Numbered from the stretch's first letter, positions 16,501-26,486 are shown. The stretch: 64,000 nt of DNA from JAAZBW01 sp035647855 (GCA_035647855.1 DASRMP010000003.1:1-64000); one strand, 5' to 3'. Notes: generated from the sequence alone by a model not told the origin. Numbers and translations are program-made.

Positions 16501-17228
16501 CGACTCCCATGGGTCAGGACCGCAGCGAGGTTGTCCCCCACGAGGTGCCGGAGAGCGCCCGGCGTCTCGACGTGGTCGCCGAGCGCCAGGGGATGTTCGG
16601 GGTCCACGGCTCCGGTGACACGAGCGGCTACGGCGGGCTCCGGCAGACGTTCGTCATGCCCGGCACCACCGAGCAGCCTTTCGGCTCCTGGTTCGACGAG
16701 GTGTACGAGATCCTCGTCGAGGTCCTCGAGGCGGCCGGACTCAAGGCCAGTGAGGTCATCGAGAAGGCCGTCGTGGACCGCGGCGAGTTCACGCTCCACA
16801 TCGCCGCACCGCACATCGTCGTCGTGGCGTCTGCACTCCGCGACGACCAGGACCTGCGCTTCGAGTTCTGCATAGGCGTCTCCGGTGTGCACTATCCGGC
16901 GGACGAGGGCCGCGAACTGCACGCCGTCTACCACTTGCTCTCGCTCACGCACGGCGGCCGGGTCCTGCGGCTCGAGGTCTCGGTCCCCGATTCCAGCCCG
17001 CATATCCCGTCGATCGTCTCGATCTACCCGGGCAACGATTGGCAGGAGCGCGAGACCTGGGACCTCTTCGGGATCGTCTTCGACGGGCACCCCGCCCTCA
17101 CGCGCACCGCGATGCCGGACGACTGGGTCGGCCATCCGCAACGCAAGGACTACCCGCTCGGAGGGATCCCGGTCGAGTACAAGGGCGCCACGATCCCGCC
17201 GGCAGACGCCCGGAGGAGCTACTCATGA
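16497..17228 (+). CDS. nuoC: NADH-quinone oxidoreductase subunit C
   Basis: This 243-residue hydrophilic subunit of the complex I connecting module contains HIVVVASALRDDQDLRFEFC, HAVYHLLSLTHGGRVLRLE and the signature YPGNDWQERETWDLFGIVF, followed by the C-terminal HPQRKDYPLGGIPVEYKG. An N-terminal extension of about 60 residues precedes the core. ATGA overlaps at both ends couple it to nuoB and nuoD. It is separate from nuoD, unlike the fused NuoCD of enterobacteria. Confidence 0.96.
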   Translation: MTTPMGQDRSEVVPHEVPESARRLDVVAERQGMFGVHGSGDTSGYGGLRQTFVMPGTTEQPFGSWFDEVYEILVEVLEAAGLKASEVIEKAVVDRGEFTLHIAAPHIVVVASALRDDQDLRFEFCIGVSGVHYPADEGRELHAVYHLLSLTHGGRVLRLEVSVPDSSPHIPSIVSIYPGNDWQERETWDLFGIVFDGHPALTRTAMPDDWVGHPQRKDYPLGGIPVEYKGATIPPADARRSYS

Positions 17229-18562
17229 GTGAATTCCACGCCACGCCCCCGCTTTTCCAGGACGAGGCGCTGCCCGAGTACACCGCCTCCGGCGGGGACT
17301 GGGACGAGATCGCCTCCGAGGCCGAACGGCTCGGCGAGGAACGCATCGTCGTCAACATGGGGCCCGTCCACCCCTCAACCCACGGCGTGCTCCGGCTCGT
17401 CCTCGAGGTCGAGGGCGAGCACGTGAAGGCCACCCGGGTCGGCACCGGCTTCCTCCACACCGGCATCGAGAAGAACATGGAGTACCGGACGTGGACGCAG
17501 GGCACCACTTTCGTCACCCGGATGGACTACGTGGCCCCGATCTTCAACGAGGTCGCCTACTGCCTCGCGGTCGAGAAACTGCTGGGCATCACCGACCAGA
17601 TCCCACGCCGCGCGACCCAGATTCGCGTGCTCCTGATGGAACTCAACCGGATCGCCTCGCACCTTGTTGCCATCGGCTCCACCGGCAACGAACTCGCCTC
17701 CACCACCATGATGACCACCGGCTTCCGCGGCCGGGAGCACATCCTGAAAATCTTCGAGCACATCACCGGCCTGCGCATGAACCACGCGTACATCCGGCCG
17801 GGGGGCGTCGCCCTGGATATGCCGAAGGGCACCGTGGAGATGGTCCGCAACCACATCCCGGCCATCCGTGACGACGTCCAGAACCTCATGGACCTCACCA
17901 TGGAGAACCCGTTCTGGAAGGCGCGCACCAAGGGGGTCGGCTACATCTCGCTTGCCGGCGGCATGGCGCTCGCGCTCTCCGGGCCGTGCCTGCGAGCGGC
18001 AGGCTACCCGCTCGACGTCCGCAAGTTCGCGCCGTACTGCGGTTACGAGACCTACGACTTCGACGTGCCGGTGACCGACTACTCGGACCCCTACAACCGG
18101 GTCGCCGTCCGCTACCTGGAATGCTTCGAGTCCCTCAAGATCGTCATGCAGGCGCTCGACCGCCTCGAGGAGTCCGAGGGCGAGCCCGTCATGGTCGCCG
18201 ACAAGCGCATCGCATGGCCGGCACAACTGTCGGTCGGCGCCGACGGGCAGGGCAATTCGCTCGACCACATCCGCGAGATCATGGGCGAGTCGATGGAATC
18301 CCTCATCTATCACTTCAAACTGGTGACCGAGGGCTTCCGCGTTCCGGCCGGGCAGGTCTTCCAGATGATCGAGCACGCCAAGGGCCTCCTGCTCGTCCAC
18401 GCGGTGTCCGACGGCGGAACCCGCCCCTACCGAGTCCATTTCCGCGAGCCCTCGTTCGCGAACCTGCAGTCGCTCTCGATGATGACGGAGGGAGGCGTGA
18501 TCGCGGACGTGATCACGTCCCTCGCCACGATCGACCCCGTCCTTGGAGGTGTTGACCGATGA
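17225..18562 (+). CDS. nuoD: NADH-quinone oxidoreductase subunit D
   Basis: NuoD (445 residues, the 49-kDa subunit) forms the quinone-reduction site with NuoB. Visible motifs are NMGPVHPSTHGVLRLVLEVE with the quinone-site His, THVTRMDYVAP-like FVTRMDYVAPIFNE, ELNRIASHLVAIG, FDVPV and the C-terminal DVITSLATIDPVLGGVDR. The ATG at 17225 overlaps the nuoC stop by four bases. An alternative start 186 bases upstream is inside nuoC and is rejected. It overlaps nuoE by four bases. Confidence 0.97.
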   Translation: MSEFHATPPLFQDEALPEYTASGGDWDEIASEAERLGEERIVVNMGPVHPSTHGVLRLVLEVEGEHVKATRVGTGFLHTGIEKNMEYRTWTQGTTFVTRMDYVAPIFNEVAYCLAVEKLLGITDQIPRRATQIRVLLMELNRIASHLVAIGSTGNELASTTMMTTGFRGREHILKIFEHITGLRMNHAYIRPGGVALDMPKGTVEMVRNHIPAIRDDVQNLMDLTMENPFWKARTKGVGYISLAGGMALALSGPCLRAAGYPLDVRKFAPYCGYETYDFDVPVTDYSDPYNRVAVRYLECFESLKIVMQALDRLEESEGEPVMVADKRIAWPAQLSVGADGQGNSLDHIREIMGESMESLIYHFKLVTEGFRVPAGQVFQMIEHAKGLLLVHAVSDGGTRPYRVHFREPSFANLQSLSMMTEGGVIADVITSLATIDPVLGGVDR

Positions 18563-19305
18563 GCGAGTCGTTCGCTCCGGATGTCCACGCGCGGCTTCGG
18601 GCCGAAGCAGAGGAAATCGTCTCACGGTACCCGGACAACCCAAGGTCCGCGCTCGGGCCAATGCTTCACCTGATGCAGTCGGAGGACGGCTTTGTCTCCG
18701 GGAGAGGCATCACCCTGTGTGCCGAGGTCCTCGGGCTGACGCGCGCCGAGGTCTCCGCCGTCGCCACCTTTTACTCGCAGTACCGCCGCCACCCGAACGG
18801 TGAGTACAACTTCGGCGTCTGCATCAACCCGGTGTGCGGAGTGATAGGCGGCGACTTCATCTGGGAGGCCGTCTCCGAGCACCTCGGCATCGGATCCAAC
18901 GAGACCACCGAGGACGGCAAGATCACCCTCGAACGCCTCGAATGCAACGCAGCGTGCGACTACGCGCCGGTCGTGATGATCAACTGGGAATTCTTCGACA
19001 ACCAGACCCCGGACTCCGCCCTGCAGCTCGTGGAGGACATCGTGGCGGGCAAGGACGTCCACCCCACCCGCGGCGCGGACAAGGTCCACACCTTCAAAGA
19101 GGTCTCACGCGTGCTCGCAGGATTCGAGGACGGACACGCAGACGAAGGACCGTCGGCGGGCGAGGCCTCCACGCTCGGCCGCCGCATCGCGGCCGAGAAT
19201 GACTGGCGTGCCCCGTACGATCCCGAAACGGAACTCGAGACCGCGCCGGACGCCGAGGAACGCCCGGCCGAGGGCGGAAGCGCCACCAGCAAGGAGGAGA
19301 AGTGA
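18559..19305 (+). CDS. nuoE: NADH-quinone oxidoreductase subunit E
   Basis: NuoE (248 residues) holds the [2Fe-2S] cluster N1a of the NADH-oxidising arm in a thioredoxin-like fold. The four ligands are the Cys pairs in CINPVC and CNAACDYAP. The helical N terminus has GPMLHLMQSEDGFVS and VATFYSQYRRHPNG. The last 55 residues, after GEASTLGRR, are acidic, low complexity and beyond the bacterial core, as in several actinobacterial NuoE proteins. It overlaps nuoD and nuoF by four bases each. Confidence 0.96.
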   Translation: MSESFAPDVHARLRAEAEEIVSRYPDNPRSALGPMLHLMQSEDGFVSGRGITLCAEVLGLTRAEVSAVATFYSQYRRHPNGEYNFGVCINPVCGVIGGDFIWEAVSEHLGIGSNETTEDGKITLERLECNAACDYAPVVMINWEFFDNQTPDSALQLVEDIVAGKDVHPTRGADKVHTFKEVSRVLAGFEDGHADEGPSAGEASTLGRRIAAENDWRAPYDPETELETAPDAEERPAEGGSATSKEEK

Positions 19306-20627
19306 CTCTCACTGAAGCCGGCCTGCTGACACCGGTACTCTCCGAGCCCTGGGGCAAGGACAAGTCCTGGACGCTCGACTTCTACCGCAGGAATGGCGGC
19401 TACCGCGCCTGGGAGAAGGCGCAGGGGATGGGACAGGGCGAGATCATCGCCACCATGAAGGACTCCGCCCTGCGCGGCCGTGGCGGCGCGGGATTCCCGG
19501 CCGGTCTCAAGTGGTCCTTCCTCCCGAAGCCCGACGGCGGACCCCGGTACCTCGTAGTCAACGCCGACGAATCGGAGCCGGGCGCCTGCAAGGACATGCC
19601 ACTCCTGATGGCGAACCCGCACGCCGTCATCGAAGGAGCCGCCATCACGACTTACGCGATCGGCGGTCACCACGCCTTCGTGTACCTCCGCGGCGAGGTC
19701 GTCCACGTCTACCGCCGCCTGCTCGCGGCCGTCCGTGAGGCCCGGGAAGCGGGTCTCATCGGCAAGGGCCTCGGGCCGGACGGCGACTACGACATCGAGG
19801 TCACCATCCACGCGGGCGCCGGTGCCTACATCTGCGGCGAGGAGACCGCGCTCCTCGACTCCCTTGAGGGCCTGCGCGGCCAGCCCCGCCTCAAGCCGCC
19901 ATTCCCCGCGGTGGCCGGCTACAACGCCCGGCCGACCGTCGTGAACAACGTGGAGTCGATCGCCTCGGTTCCTGGGATCATCAGGAACGGGCCCGACTGG
20001 TTCAAGGCGATGGGCACGGAGAAGTCATCCGGTCACGGGATCTTCTCCCTCTCCGGGCACGTGCAGAACCCGGGCCAGTTCGAGGCCCAGTTCGGCATCA
20101 CCATGCGTGAACTCCTCGAGCTCGCGGGAGGAGTTCGTGACGGCAACAAGCTGAAGTTCTTCACGCCGGGCGGCTCGTCGTCGCCCATTTTCACGTCCGA
20201 ACATCTGGATGTCCCGCTCGACTACGACACTGTCGCCGCCAACGGCTCGATGCTCGGGACACGCTCGCTGCAGGTCTTCGACGAGACCACTTCGGTCGTG
20301 CGGGTGGTCCGGGGCTGGACCGATTTCTACCAGCACGAGTCGTGCGGCAAGTGCACCCCGTGCCGGGAGGGCACCTTCTGGATGCGGGCCATCATGCACC
20401 GGCTCGAGGCGGGCAAGGGTCGGCCCGGTGACGTCGACCTGCTGCTCGAGGTCTCGGCGAACATCGCGGGACGCTCGTTCTGCGCCCTCGGCGACGCATC
20501 GGCAGTCCCGATCCAGAGTGCGATCAAACACTTCCGTGAGGAGTTCGAACAGGGGTACACCACCCCGGCATGGGAACTCTTCCCGTATGCCGCCTCGGCG
20601 CGCGTAGAGAAGGCAGGAACCCGATGA
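19302..20627 (+). CDS. nuoF: NADH-quinone oxidoreductase subunit F
   Basis: NuoF (441 residues) binds NADH, FMN and the [4Fe-4S] cluster N3. The nucleotide-binding loop is GRGGAGFPAGLKWSF, the FMN region is VVNADESEPGACKDM and YICGEETALLDSLEG, and the cluster ligands are in ESCGKCTPCREG with the fourth Cys in GRSFCALGDAS. The start is a GTG in a GTGA overlap with nuoE, preceded by AAGGAGG. The stop overlaps the nuoG ATG. Confidence 0.97.
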   Translation: MTLTEAGLLTPVLSEPWGKDKSWTLDFYRRNGGYRAWEKAQGMGQGEIIATMKDSALRGRGGAGFPAGLKWSFLPKPDGGPRYLVVNADESEPGACKDMPLLMANPHAVIEGAAITTYAIGGHHAFVYLRGEVVHVYRRLLAAVREAREAGLIGKGLGPDGDYDIEVTIHAGAGAYICGEETALLDSLEGLRGQPRLKPPFPAVAGYNARPTVVNNVESIASVPGIIRNGPDWFKAMGTEKSSGHGIFSLSGHVQNPGQFEAQFGITMRELLELAGGVRDGNKLKFFTPGGSSSPIFTSEHLDVPLDYDTVAANGSMLGTRSLQVFDETTSVVRVVRGWTDFYQHESCGKCTPCREGTFWMRAIMHRLEAGKGRPGDVDLLLEVSANIAGRSFCALGDASAVPIQSAIKHFREEFEQGYTTPAWELFPYAASARVEKAGTR

Positions 20628-23233
20628 CCACCACCGAGAACCGCACCCCCGTGGAAACGGTCACCGTCACCATCGACGGCGTGCAGGTGGACGTGCCCAA
20701 GGGCACGCTCATCATCCGCGCGGCCGAGCAGGCCGGAATCGAGATTCCGCGATTCTGCGATCACCCGCTGATCAAGCCGGCCGGCGCGTGCCGGCAGTGC
20801 CTGGTCGAGGTCGCGACCCCGGACCGGGAGGGCAACGTCCGGAAGATGCCCAAGCCGCAGACCTCCTGCACGATGGAGGTCTCCCCCGGTATGGAGGTCA
20901 ACACGCAGCGGACCTCCGAGGTGGCTGACACCGCCCAGCAGGGCATCATGGAGTTCCTCCTGATCAATCACCCGCTCGACTGTCCTGTCTGCGACAAGGG
21001 CGGCGAGTGCCCGCTGCAGAACCAGGCACTCAAGTACGGGCGGGCGAAGTCCCGCTTCATTGACGTCAAGCGCACCTTCCCGAAGCCGATACAGCTCTCC
21101 ACAGAGATCCTGCTCGACCGGGACCGGTGCATCCTGTGTCAGCGCTGCACACGCTTCTCGTCCGAGATCCCTGGCGACGCCTTCATCGCGCTGCAGGGCC
21201 GCGGCGGCGGACACGCCGGCCACGAGGTCCACGGACTCCACGGCTCCCAAGTCGGACGATTCGACGAGGCAGTGCTCGACTTCGCCAACTCGGATTCCGA
21301 GAAGGTCGAGCCGCGCACCGATCCCTCCCTGACGGGCCCCTCCGGAAACCCGGCCATTCTCAGCGGGCTCGATTCCGGCCCCACCGGCTTCGCCGAGCAG
21401 GACACCTCCGGTCGGCCGTTCGCCTCGTACTTCTCGGGCAACACCATCCAGATCTGCCCGGTCGGTGCGCTCACCTCGGCCACCTACCGATTCCGTTCCC
21501 GGCCGTTCGACCTCATCTCGGTCGAGTCGATCGCCGAGCACGACTCATCGGGCGCGGCCATCAGGATCGACCAGCGCCGTGGCGTGGTACTCCGCAGGCT
21601 CTCCGGCAACGATCCGCAGGTCAATGAAGAGTGGATCACGGACAAGGACCGTTTCGCGTTCACCTGGCAGACCGCTTCCGATCGGCTCACCATGCCGCTC
21701 GTGCGTGACGAGAACGGTGAACTGGTCCTCACCTCCTGGTCCGAGGCGCTCGACATCGCGGCGCGCGGTCTCGAAACCGCGAAGGAGGCCGGCGGGGTGG
21801 CCGTACTGCCCGGCGGCAGACTGACGCTCGAGGACGCGTACGCGTACTCGGCCTTCGCACGCCGTGTGCTCGGGACCAACGACATCGATGCCCGCGCCCG
21901 CGTCGCCACCTGGGAGGAGGCCGGCTTCCTCGGCACGATCGCCGGAACTGGCCTCGGAGTCACCTTCACCGATCTTGAGAACGCCCCGCAGGTCCTCCTC
22001 GTCGGTCTCGAGGCCGAGGAAGAGGCAGGAAACGTCTTCCTCCGCCTCCGCAAGGGCGTCATTGCGGGCAAGGTCAAGGTCGCGACCGTCGCGCCGTTCC
22101 TGACGCGCGGCTCGATCAAGATGCGTGCCGACCTGATCCAGGCCGTGCCCGGCACGGAGGCAGAGGTGGTGCGCTCGATCGGTGAGACGCGTCAGTGCAA
22201 AGAGATCAAGGACAGACTGTCCGAGCCCGGATCCGTCATCCTCATCGGCGAGCGTGCCGCCACCACCACGGGCGCCATCACCGCCGCCGTGGAACTTGCC
22301 GAGACCACAGGAGCCCGCCTGCAATGGATCCCGCGCCGCGCCGGTGAGCGTGCCGCCCTGGAGGCGGGCTGCCTGCCCACACTGCTGCCCGGCGGGCGCC
22401 CGGTCACGGACCCGGCCGCTCGTGCCGACACCGCTCTCGTTTGGGCCGGCGCCGGGATCCCCGCCGCACCCGGCCGGGATCTTGACGGCATCATCCAGGC
22501 ACTCAGTGGCGGAGAACTTGCCGGAGTCGTCATCGGCGGTGTGGACATCGCTGACCTGCCCGACCCTGCTGCCGCGCGCGATGCACTCGCCAGGACGTTC
22601 GTGGTCTCACTCGAGGTTCGCACTTCCGAGATCACGGACGCGGCCGATGTCGTCCTGCCCGTGGCCCCCACCGTGGAGAAGGCGGGAACGTTCGTGAACT
22701 GGGAAGGCCGCATCCGGCCGTTCCCACAGGTCCTGGTCTCGCGCCAACAGCCGGACCGCCGCGTCCTGAACGAACTTGCCGAAGAGATGGGCGTCGATCT
22801 CGAACTCGCCGACCTCCGCGACGCAGTCGAGCAGGTCATGCACTTCGAGGGCTGGACTGGTGCGCGCGTCGCCTTCGAACGGAGCAGACCGGGCAGCGCG
22901 AAGACCGCGGGCGCCGGCGAGGCGATCCTCGCGACCTTCAAGCTCATGCTCGATGACGGCCGTCTCCAGGACGGTGAGCCGCACCTCGCGGGCACGGCGC
23001 ATCGGGCCGTGGCGCGCGTGTCCGCTTCGACGCTCGACGCCATCTACGCCGTGCCCGAAGACGAACTGACCGTCACCGGGCCTGCAGGGTCGATCACCCT
23101 CCCGGTGCTGACGACCGAAATGCCCGACGGCGTGGTGTGGCTGCCCGAGTTCTCGCCCGGAAGTCACGTCCACGAGCAGCTCGGCGCCCGCGCCGGCGAT
23201 GTCGTTCGCCTAGACAGGGAGGCAAAGAAGTGA
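20624..23233 (+). CDS. nuoG: NADH-quinone oxidoreductase subunit G
   Basis: NuoG (869 residues) is the large iron-sulfur subunit of the NADH module. The N-terminal [2Fe-2S] ligands are in FCDHPLIKPAGACRQCLVE, the His-Cys cluster in HPLDCPVCDKGGECPLQ and the next [4Fe-4S] in DRCILCQRCTRF with the last Cys in IQICPVGALTSA. The rest is a molybdopterin-oxidoreductase-like fold without cofactor (RRGVVLRRLSGNDPQVNEEW onward) including the late VVLPVAPTVEKAGTFVNWEG. An insertion relative to short NuoG is seen at LQGRGGGHAGHEVHGL. The ATG at 20624 overlaps nuoF; an upstream in-frame start lies in nuoF. Confidence 0.96.
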   Translation: MTTTENRTPVETVTVTIDGVQVDVPKGTLIIRAAEQAGIEIPRFCDHPLIKPAGACRQCLVEVATPDREGNVRKMPKPQTSCTMEVSPGMEVNTQRTSEVADTAQQGIMEFLLINHPLDCPVCDKGGECPLQNQALKYGRAKSRFIDVKRTFPKPIQLSTEILLDRDRCILCQRCTRFSSEIPGDAFIALQGRGGGHAGHEVHGLHGSQVGRFDEAVLDFANSDSEKVEPRTDPSLTGPSGNPAILSGLDSGPTGFAEQDTSGRPFASYFSGNTIQICPVGALTSATYRFRSRPFDLISVESIAEHDSSGAAIRIDQRRGVVLRRLSGNDPQVNEEWITDKDRFAFTWQTASDRLTMPLVRDENGELVLTSWSEALDIAARGLETAKEAGGVAVLPGGRLTLEDAYAYSAFARRVLGTNDIDARARVATWEEAGFLGTIAGTGLGVTFTDLENAPQVLLVGLEAEEEAGNVFLRLRKGVIAGKVKVATVAPFLTRGSIKMRADLIQAVPGTEAEVVRSIGETRQCKEIKDRLSEPGSVILIGERAATTTGAITAAVELAETTGARLQWIPRRAGERAALEAGCLPTLLPGGRPVTDPAARADTALVWAGAGIPAAPGRDLDGIIQALSGGELAGVVIGGVDIADLPDPAAARDALARTFVVSLEVRTSEITDAADVVLPVAPTVEKAGTFVNWEGRIRPFPQVLVSRQQPDRRVLNELAEEMGVDLELADLRDAVEQVMHFEGWTGARVAFERSRPGSAKTAGAGEAILATFKLMLDDGRLQDGEPHLAGTAHRAVARVSASTLDAIYAVPEDELTVTGPAGSITLPVLTTEMPDGVVWLPEFSPGSHVHEQLGARAGDVVRLDREAKK

Positions 23234-24537
23234 TCCCCTTCGTCAGCCCCGAACCGGTGGCGGACTTCAGCCAGGACACCTGGTGGATCTGGCTCATCAA
23301 GGCCGTGGCCATCCTCGTGTTCCTCATCCTCAGCGTGCTGATGGCGCTCTGGGTCGAGCGCCGCGGACTGGGCCGCATCCAGACGCGGCCAGGCCCCAAC
23401 GTCATCGGCCCCTTCGGCCTCTTCCAGGCGGTTGCCGATGCGCTGAAGCTGATCCTCAAGGAGGACTTCTGGCTGAAGGGTGCCGACAAGGTGCTCTATC
23501 TGCTGGCACCGATCATCTCGGCGTTCGCGGCGTTCATGGTCTACGCCGTGATCCCGTTCGGCCCGAACGTGAGCATGTTCGGGATCAATACGCCTCTGCA
23601 ACTCGCCGACATGTCAGTCGGCGTCCTGTACATCCTGGCCGTGACCGGCTTCGGCGTGTACGGCATGGTGCTCGGCGGCTGGTCCGCGCGGTCCACCTTC
23701 TCGCTCCTCGGAGGCGTCCGCTCCTCCGCCCAGCTGATCTCCTACGAGTTGTCGATGGGCCTGGCGCTTGTCACCGTGTTCATCGTCTCGGGGTCGATGT
23801 CGACCTCGAGCATTGTCGCGGCGCAGGCCGGCCAGTGGTGGGTCGTCGCCCTGTTCCCGGCGTTCGTCATCTACTTCTTCTCGATCATGGGCGAGGTCAA
23901 CCGTGTCCCGTTCGACCTCCCGGAAGCGGAGGGCGAGATCGTTGCCGGTCCCATGACCGAGTACTCGTCGATGAAGTTCGCGTGGTACTACCTCGCGGAG
24001 TACATCAACATGCTCAATGTCTCCGCGGTCGGCACCACCCTGTTCCTCGGCGGCTGGCTCGCGCCGTGGCCGCTCAACCAGATCAACGACGGAATGCTCA
24101 ACACCGGCTGGTGGCCGATCCTCTGGTTCCTCGCCAAGGTCTGGCTCGTCATGTTCGTGTTCATCTGGATCCGTGGAACCCTGCTACGTGTCCGCTACGA
24201 CCAGCTCATGAAGCTCGGCTGGATGGTGCTCATCCCGGCAGGACTGGTCTGGCTTGTCGCCGTCGCCGTCGTCCAGGGAATCATGAACTTCACCGAGATC
24301 CAGCAGTCGACGCTGCTGATCGCCATCGCGATCGCCTTCGGCGTGGTGATCCTCCTCCTGCTCCTGTGGCCCGAACGCAAGGTCACGCAGATCGAGGAGC
24401 CCGAGGCGGAGTTCGACGCCTACGCAGGTGGCTACCCCGTCCCGCCCATGCCTGGCGAGCAGCTGCAGCCCTCGGCGCGTCGCCGTCGTCGCGAGGCCGT
24501 GCTTGCCATGTCCGCTGAGGAGGCAACCGATGAGTGA
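23230..24537 (+). CDS. nuoH: NADH-quinone oxidoreductase subunit H
   Basis: NuoH (435 residues, eight or nine helices) forms the quinone chamber and links the arms of complex I. Motifs are MALWVERRGLGRIQTRPGPN, GPFGLFQAVADALKLILKED, SVGVLYILAVTGFGVYG, the loop VNRVPFDLPEAEGEIVAGP with conserved acids, and the helix WIRGTLLRVRYDQLMKLGW. The GTG at 23230 overlaps the nuoG stop (GTGA). The C terminus has an extra cytoplasmic tail (PPMPGEQLQPSARRRRR). It overlaps nuoI by eight bases. Confidence 0.97.
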   Translation: MIPFVSPEPVADFSQDTWWIWLIKAVAILVFLILSVLMALWVERRGLGRIQTRPGPNVIGPFGLFQAVADALKLILKEDFWLKGADKVLYLLAPIISAFAAFMVYAVIPFGPNVSMFGINTPLQLADMSVGVLYILAVTGFGVYGMVLGGWSARSTFSLLGGVRSSAQLISYELSMGLALVTVFIVSGSMSTSSIVAAQAGQWWVVALFPAFVIYFFSIMGEVNRVPFDLPEAEGEIVAGPMTEYSSMKFAWYYLAEYINMLNVSAVGTTLFLGGWLAPWPLNQINDGMLNTGWWPILWFLAKVWLVMFVFIWIRGTLLRVRYDQLMKLGWMVLIPAGLVWLVAVAVVQGIMNFTEIQQSTLLIAIAIAFGVVILLLLLWPERKVTQIEEPEAEFDAYAGGYPVPPMPGEQLQPSARRRRREAVLAMSAEEATDE

Positions 24538-25216
24538 CAAGTCGATCGAACGCCGGGGAGTGAGGCCCGGCGGGGTCGCACGCTACGAGAACGTGCGGTA
24601 CGCGCCCGACGAGAAGGGGCCGATCGGCAAGCTCCTCGCCCCCGTGGGCGGCTTCGGCGTGACCATCTCCTCGTTCTTCCGCCCCTACGTCACCGAGCAG
24701 TACCCGTTCGAGAAGCATCCGACCGCTCCGCGGTTCCACGGACGGCACCAGCTGAACCGTTACGCGGACGGCCTCGAGAAGTGCATCGGCTGTGAACTGT
24801 GCGCGTGGGCGTGCCCGGCGGACGCGATTCTCGTCGAAGCGGGAAACAACTCGCCCGAGGCGCAGTACTCGCCCGGCGAACGCTACGGCCGCGTGTACCA
24901 GATCAACTACCTGCGGTGCATCGGCTGCGGCTTCTGCATCGAGGCCTGCCCGACCCGCGCCCTCACCATGACCAACTACTACGAGATCGCCGGGCCAACC
25001 CGTGAGGAGATGATCTTCGAGAAGGACACTCTCCTGGCCCCCTTCGAAGACGGCATGCTCGCGCCACCGCACCCGATGGTGGAGGGCGCCGACGACGACG
25101 ATTACTACCGCGGCGAGGTGACCGGCCCGACCCAGGCCCAGGTCGACTGGGTCCGGGAACGCCGCCCGGACGATCCCTCACTCGACACGGTCTCGATCAG
25201 GAGTGAAGCCAAGTGA
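24530..25216 (+). CDS. nuoI: NADH-quinone oxidoreductase subunit I
   Basis: NuoI (228 residues) carries clusters N6a and N6b, relaying electrons from NuoG to NuoB. Two classical ferredoxin motifs are present: CIGCELCAWACPADAI and CIGCGFCIEACPTRAL. Upstream, TEQYPFEKHPTAPRFHGRH is the conserved N-terminal helix region. The ATG at 24530 overlaps nuoH by eight bases. The C-terminal 60 residues are acidic and less conserved. The stop forms a GTGA overlap with nuoJ. Confidence 0.97.
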   Translation: MSDKSIERRGVRPGGVARYENVRYAPDEKGPIGKLLAPVGGFGVTISSFFRPYVTEQYPFEKHPTAPRFHGRHQLNRYADGLEKCIGCELCAWACPADAILVEAGNNSPEAQYSPGERYGRVYQINYLRCIGCGFCIEACPTRALTMTNYYEIAGPTREEMIFEKDTLLAPFEDGMLAPPHPMVEGADDDDYYRGEVTGPTQAQVDWVRERRPDDPSLDTVSIRSEAK

Positions 25217-26175
25217 ACGCCTTCCTCGCCCCCCTCGCGTTGGCGGCCGACGGCACCATCAGCCCCGGCGAGACCGCCTTCTTCTGGATCGTGGCACCGC
25301 TCATCGTGGTCGCGGCCCTCGCCCTCATGTTCGCCAGGAAGCCGGTGTACGCCGCCGTCGCCATGGTCTTCGTGATGATCGGCCTCGCCGCCATGTACAT
25401 CGCGCAGGAGGCCTTCTTCCTCGGGATCGTCCAGATCATCGTCTACACCGGCGCGATCATGATGCTCTTCCTGTTCGTGCTGATGCTCATCGGGGTAGAC
25501 GTCTCCGAGTCGATCCTTGAGACCATCAAGGGACAGCGTGTCGCGGCCGCGATCTTCGGCTTCGGCGTGCTGATCGGACTTGCGGGCGTCGTGGTGAGCG
25601 TGACGGCTCCACAGTCCGTCGGCCTTGAGGCCGCGAACGCGGACACGAACCCAGTCGGGGTCGCGATCGTGATCTTCCAGAACTACCCGTTTACGATGCA
25701 GCTTGCCGGCGCGCTCCTGATTGTCGCGGCGCTGTCCGCCATGACTCTCACGCACACCGACCGCATCGGGCCGAAGATCCGGCAGAAGGACATCGCGGAC
25801 GCCAAGATGGCCGCGTGGGCCGAGCGCGGAGGCCGCATCGCGCAGCTTCCGTCTCCGGGCGTGTACTCGCGCACCAACCGCGCAACGGTCCCGGCAATCG
25901 GTCCCGACGGCGAGCCCGTTGAAGGCTCGGTCGCGCACGTGCTGCGCATCCGCGGTCAGGAGGACACGATCGCCGATGTGGCTCCCGAGGCGATCCGCGC
26001 CACCCTCACTCCCGGCACCGTGGGGCTCACACGCGCACCCGGCATGCCCGGAGAGGCAGCGCCGGACTACGCTGCCGCGCCGCGAACAGAGACTCCGGGG
26101 ATCGGAACCGGCGGGGGCGAAGCACCCGCCCACGGACCGGACCTCCCGGCAGATGAGAAGGAGGAGGAGCGATGA
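25213..26175 (+). CDS. nuoJ: NADH-quinone oxidoreductase subunit J
   Basis: NuoJ (320 residues) is a membrane subunit with five helices in the first 185 residues; FFLGIVQIIVYTGAIMMLFL is the conserved third helix with the pi-bulge region. The remaining 130 residues form a hydrophilic tail rich in Gly, Pro and Ala, much longer than in E. coli NuoJ (184 residues) but seen in other actinobacteria. It starts with GTG overlapping nuoI and overlaps nuoK by four bases. Confidence 0.95.
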   Translation: MNAFLAPLALAADGTISPGETAFFWIVAPLIVVAALALMFARKPVYAAVAMVFVMIGLAAMYIAQEAFFLGIVQIIVYTGAIMMLFLFVLMLIGVDVSESILETIKGQRVAAAIFGFGVLIGLAGVVVSVTAPQSVGLEAANADTNPVGVAIVIFQNYPFTMQLAGALLIVAALSAMTLTHTDRIGPKIRQKDIADAKMAAWAERGGRIAQLPSPGVYSRTNRATVPAIGPDGEPVEGSVAHVLRIRGQEDTIADVAPEAIRATLTPGTVGLTRAPGMPGEAAPDYAAAPRTETPGIGTGGGEAPAHGPDLPADEKEEER

Positions 26176-26471
26176 GCCCGACCAACTACCTGGTTCTCGC
26201 AGTCATCCTGTTCACCATCGGCGCGGTCACTGTCCTGGTGCGCCGGAACGCCATCATCGCGTTCCTCGGCATCGAGTTGATGCTGAACGCCAGCAACCTC
26301 GCGCTGGTGACCTTCTCCCGCACCCACGGCAACCTCGACGGCCAGGTGATGGCGTTCTTCGTGATCGTCGTCGCTGCCGCGGAGGTGGTCGTCGGACTGG
26401 CGATCATCGTCTCCATCTTCCGAGCCCGCAGGTCGGTGTCGCTGGACGACTCCTCCCTGCTGAAGTACTAG
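26172..26471 (+). CDS. nuoK: NADH-quinone oxidoreductase subunit K
   Basis: NuoK (99 residues) has three helices and two buried glutamates used in proton pumping: Glu in FLGIELMLNASNL and Glu in VVAAAEVVVGLAI. Length and order are standard. The ATG overlaps the nuoJ stop (ATGA); a 15-base gap with GGGGAAGG leads to nuoL. Confidence 0.97.
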   Translation: MSPTNYLVLAVILFTIGAVTVLVRRNAIIAFLGIELMLNASNLALVTFSRTHGNLDGQVMAFFVIVVAAAEVVVGLAIIVSIFRARRSVSLDDSSLLKY

Positions 26472-26486
26472 CGGGGAAGGACCCTC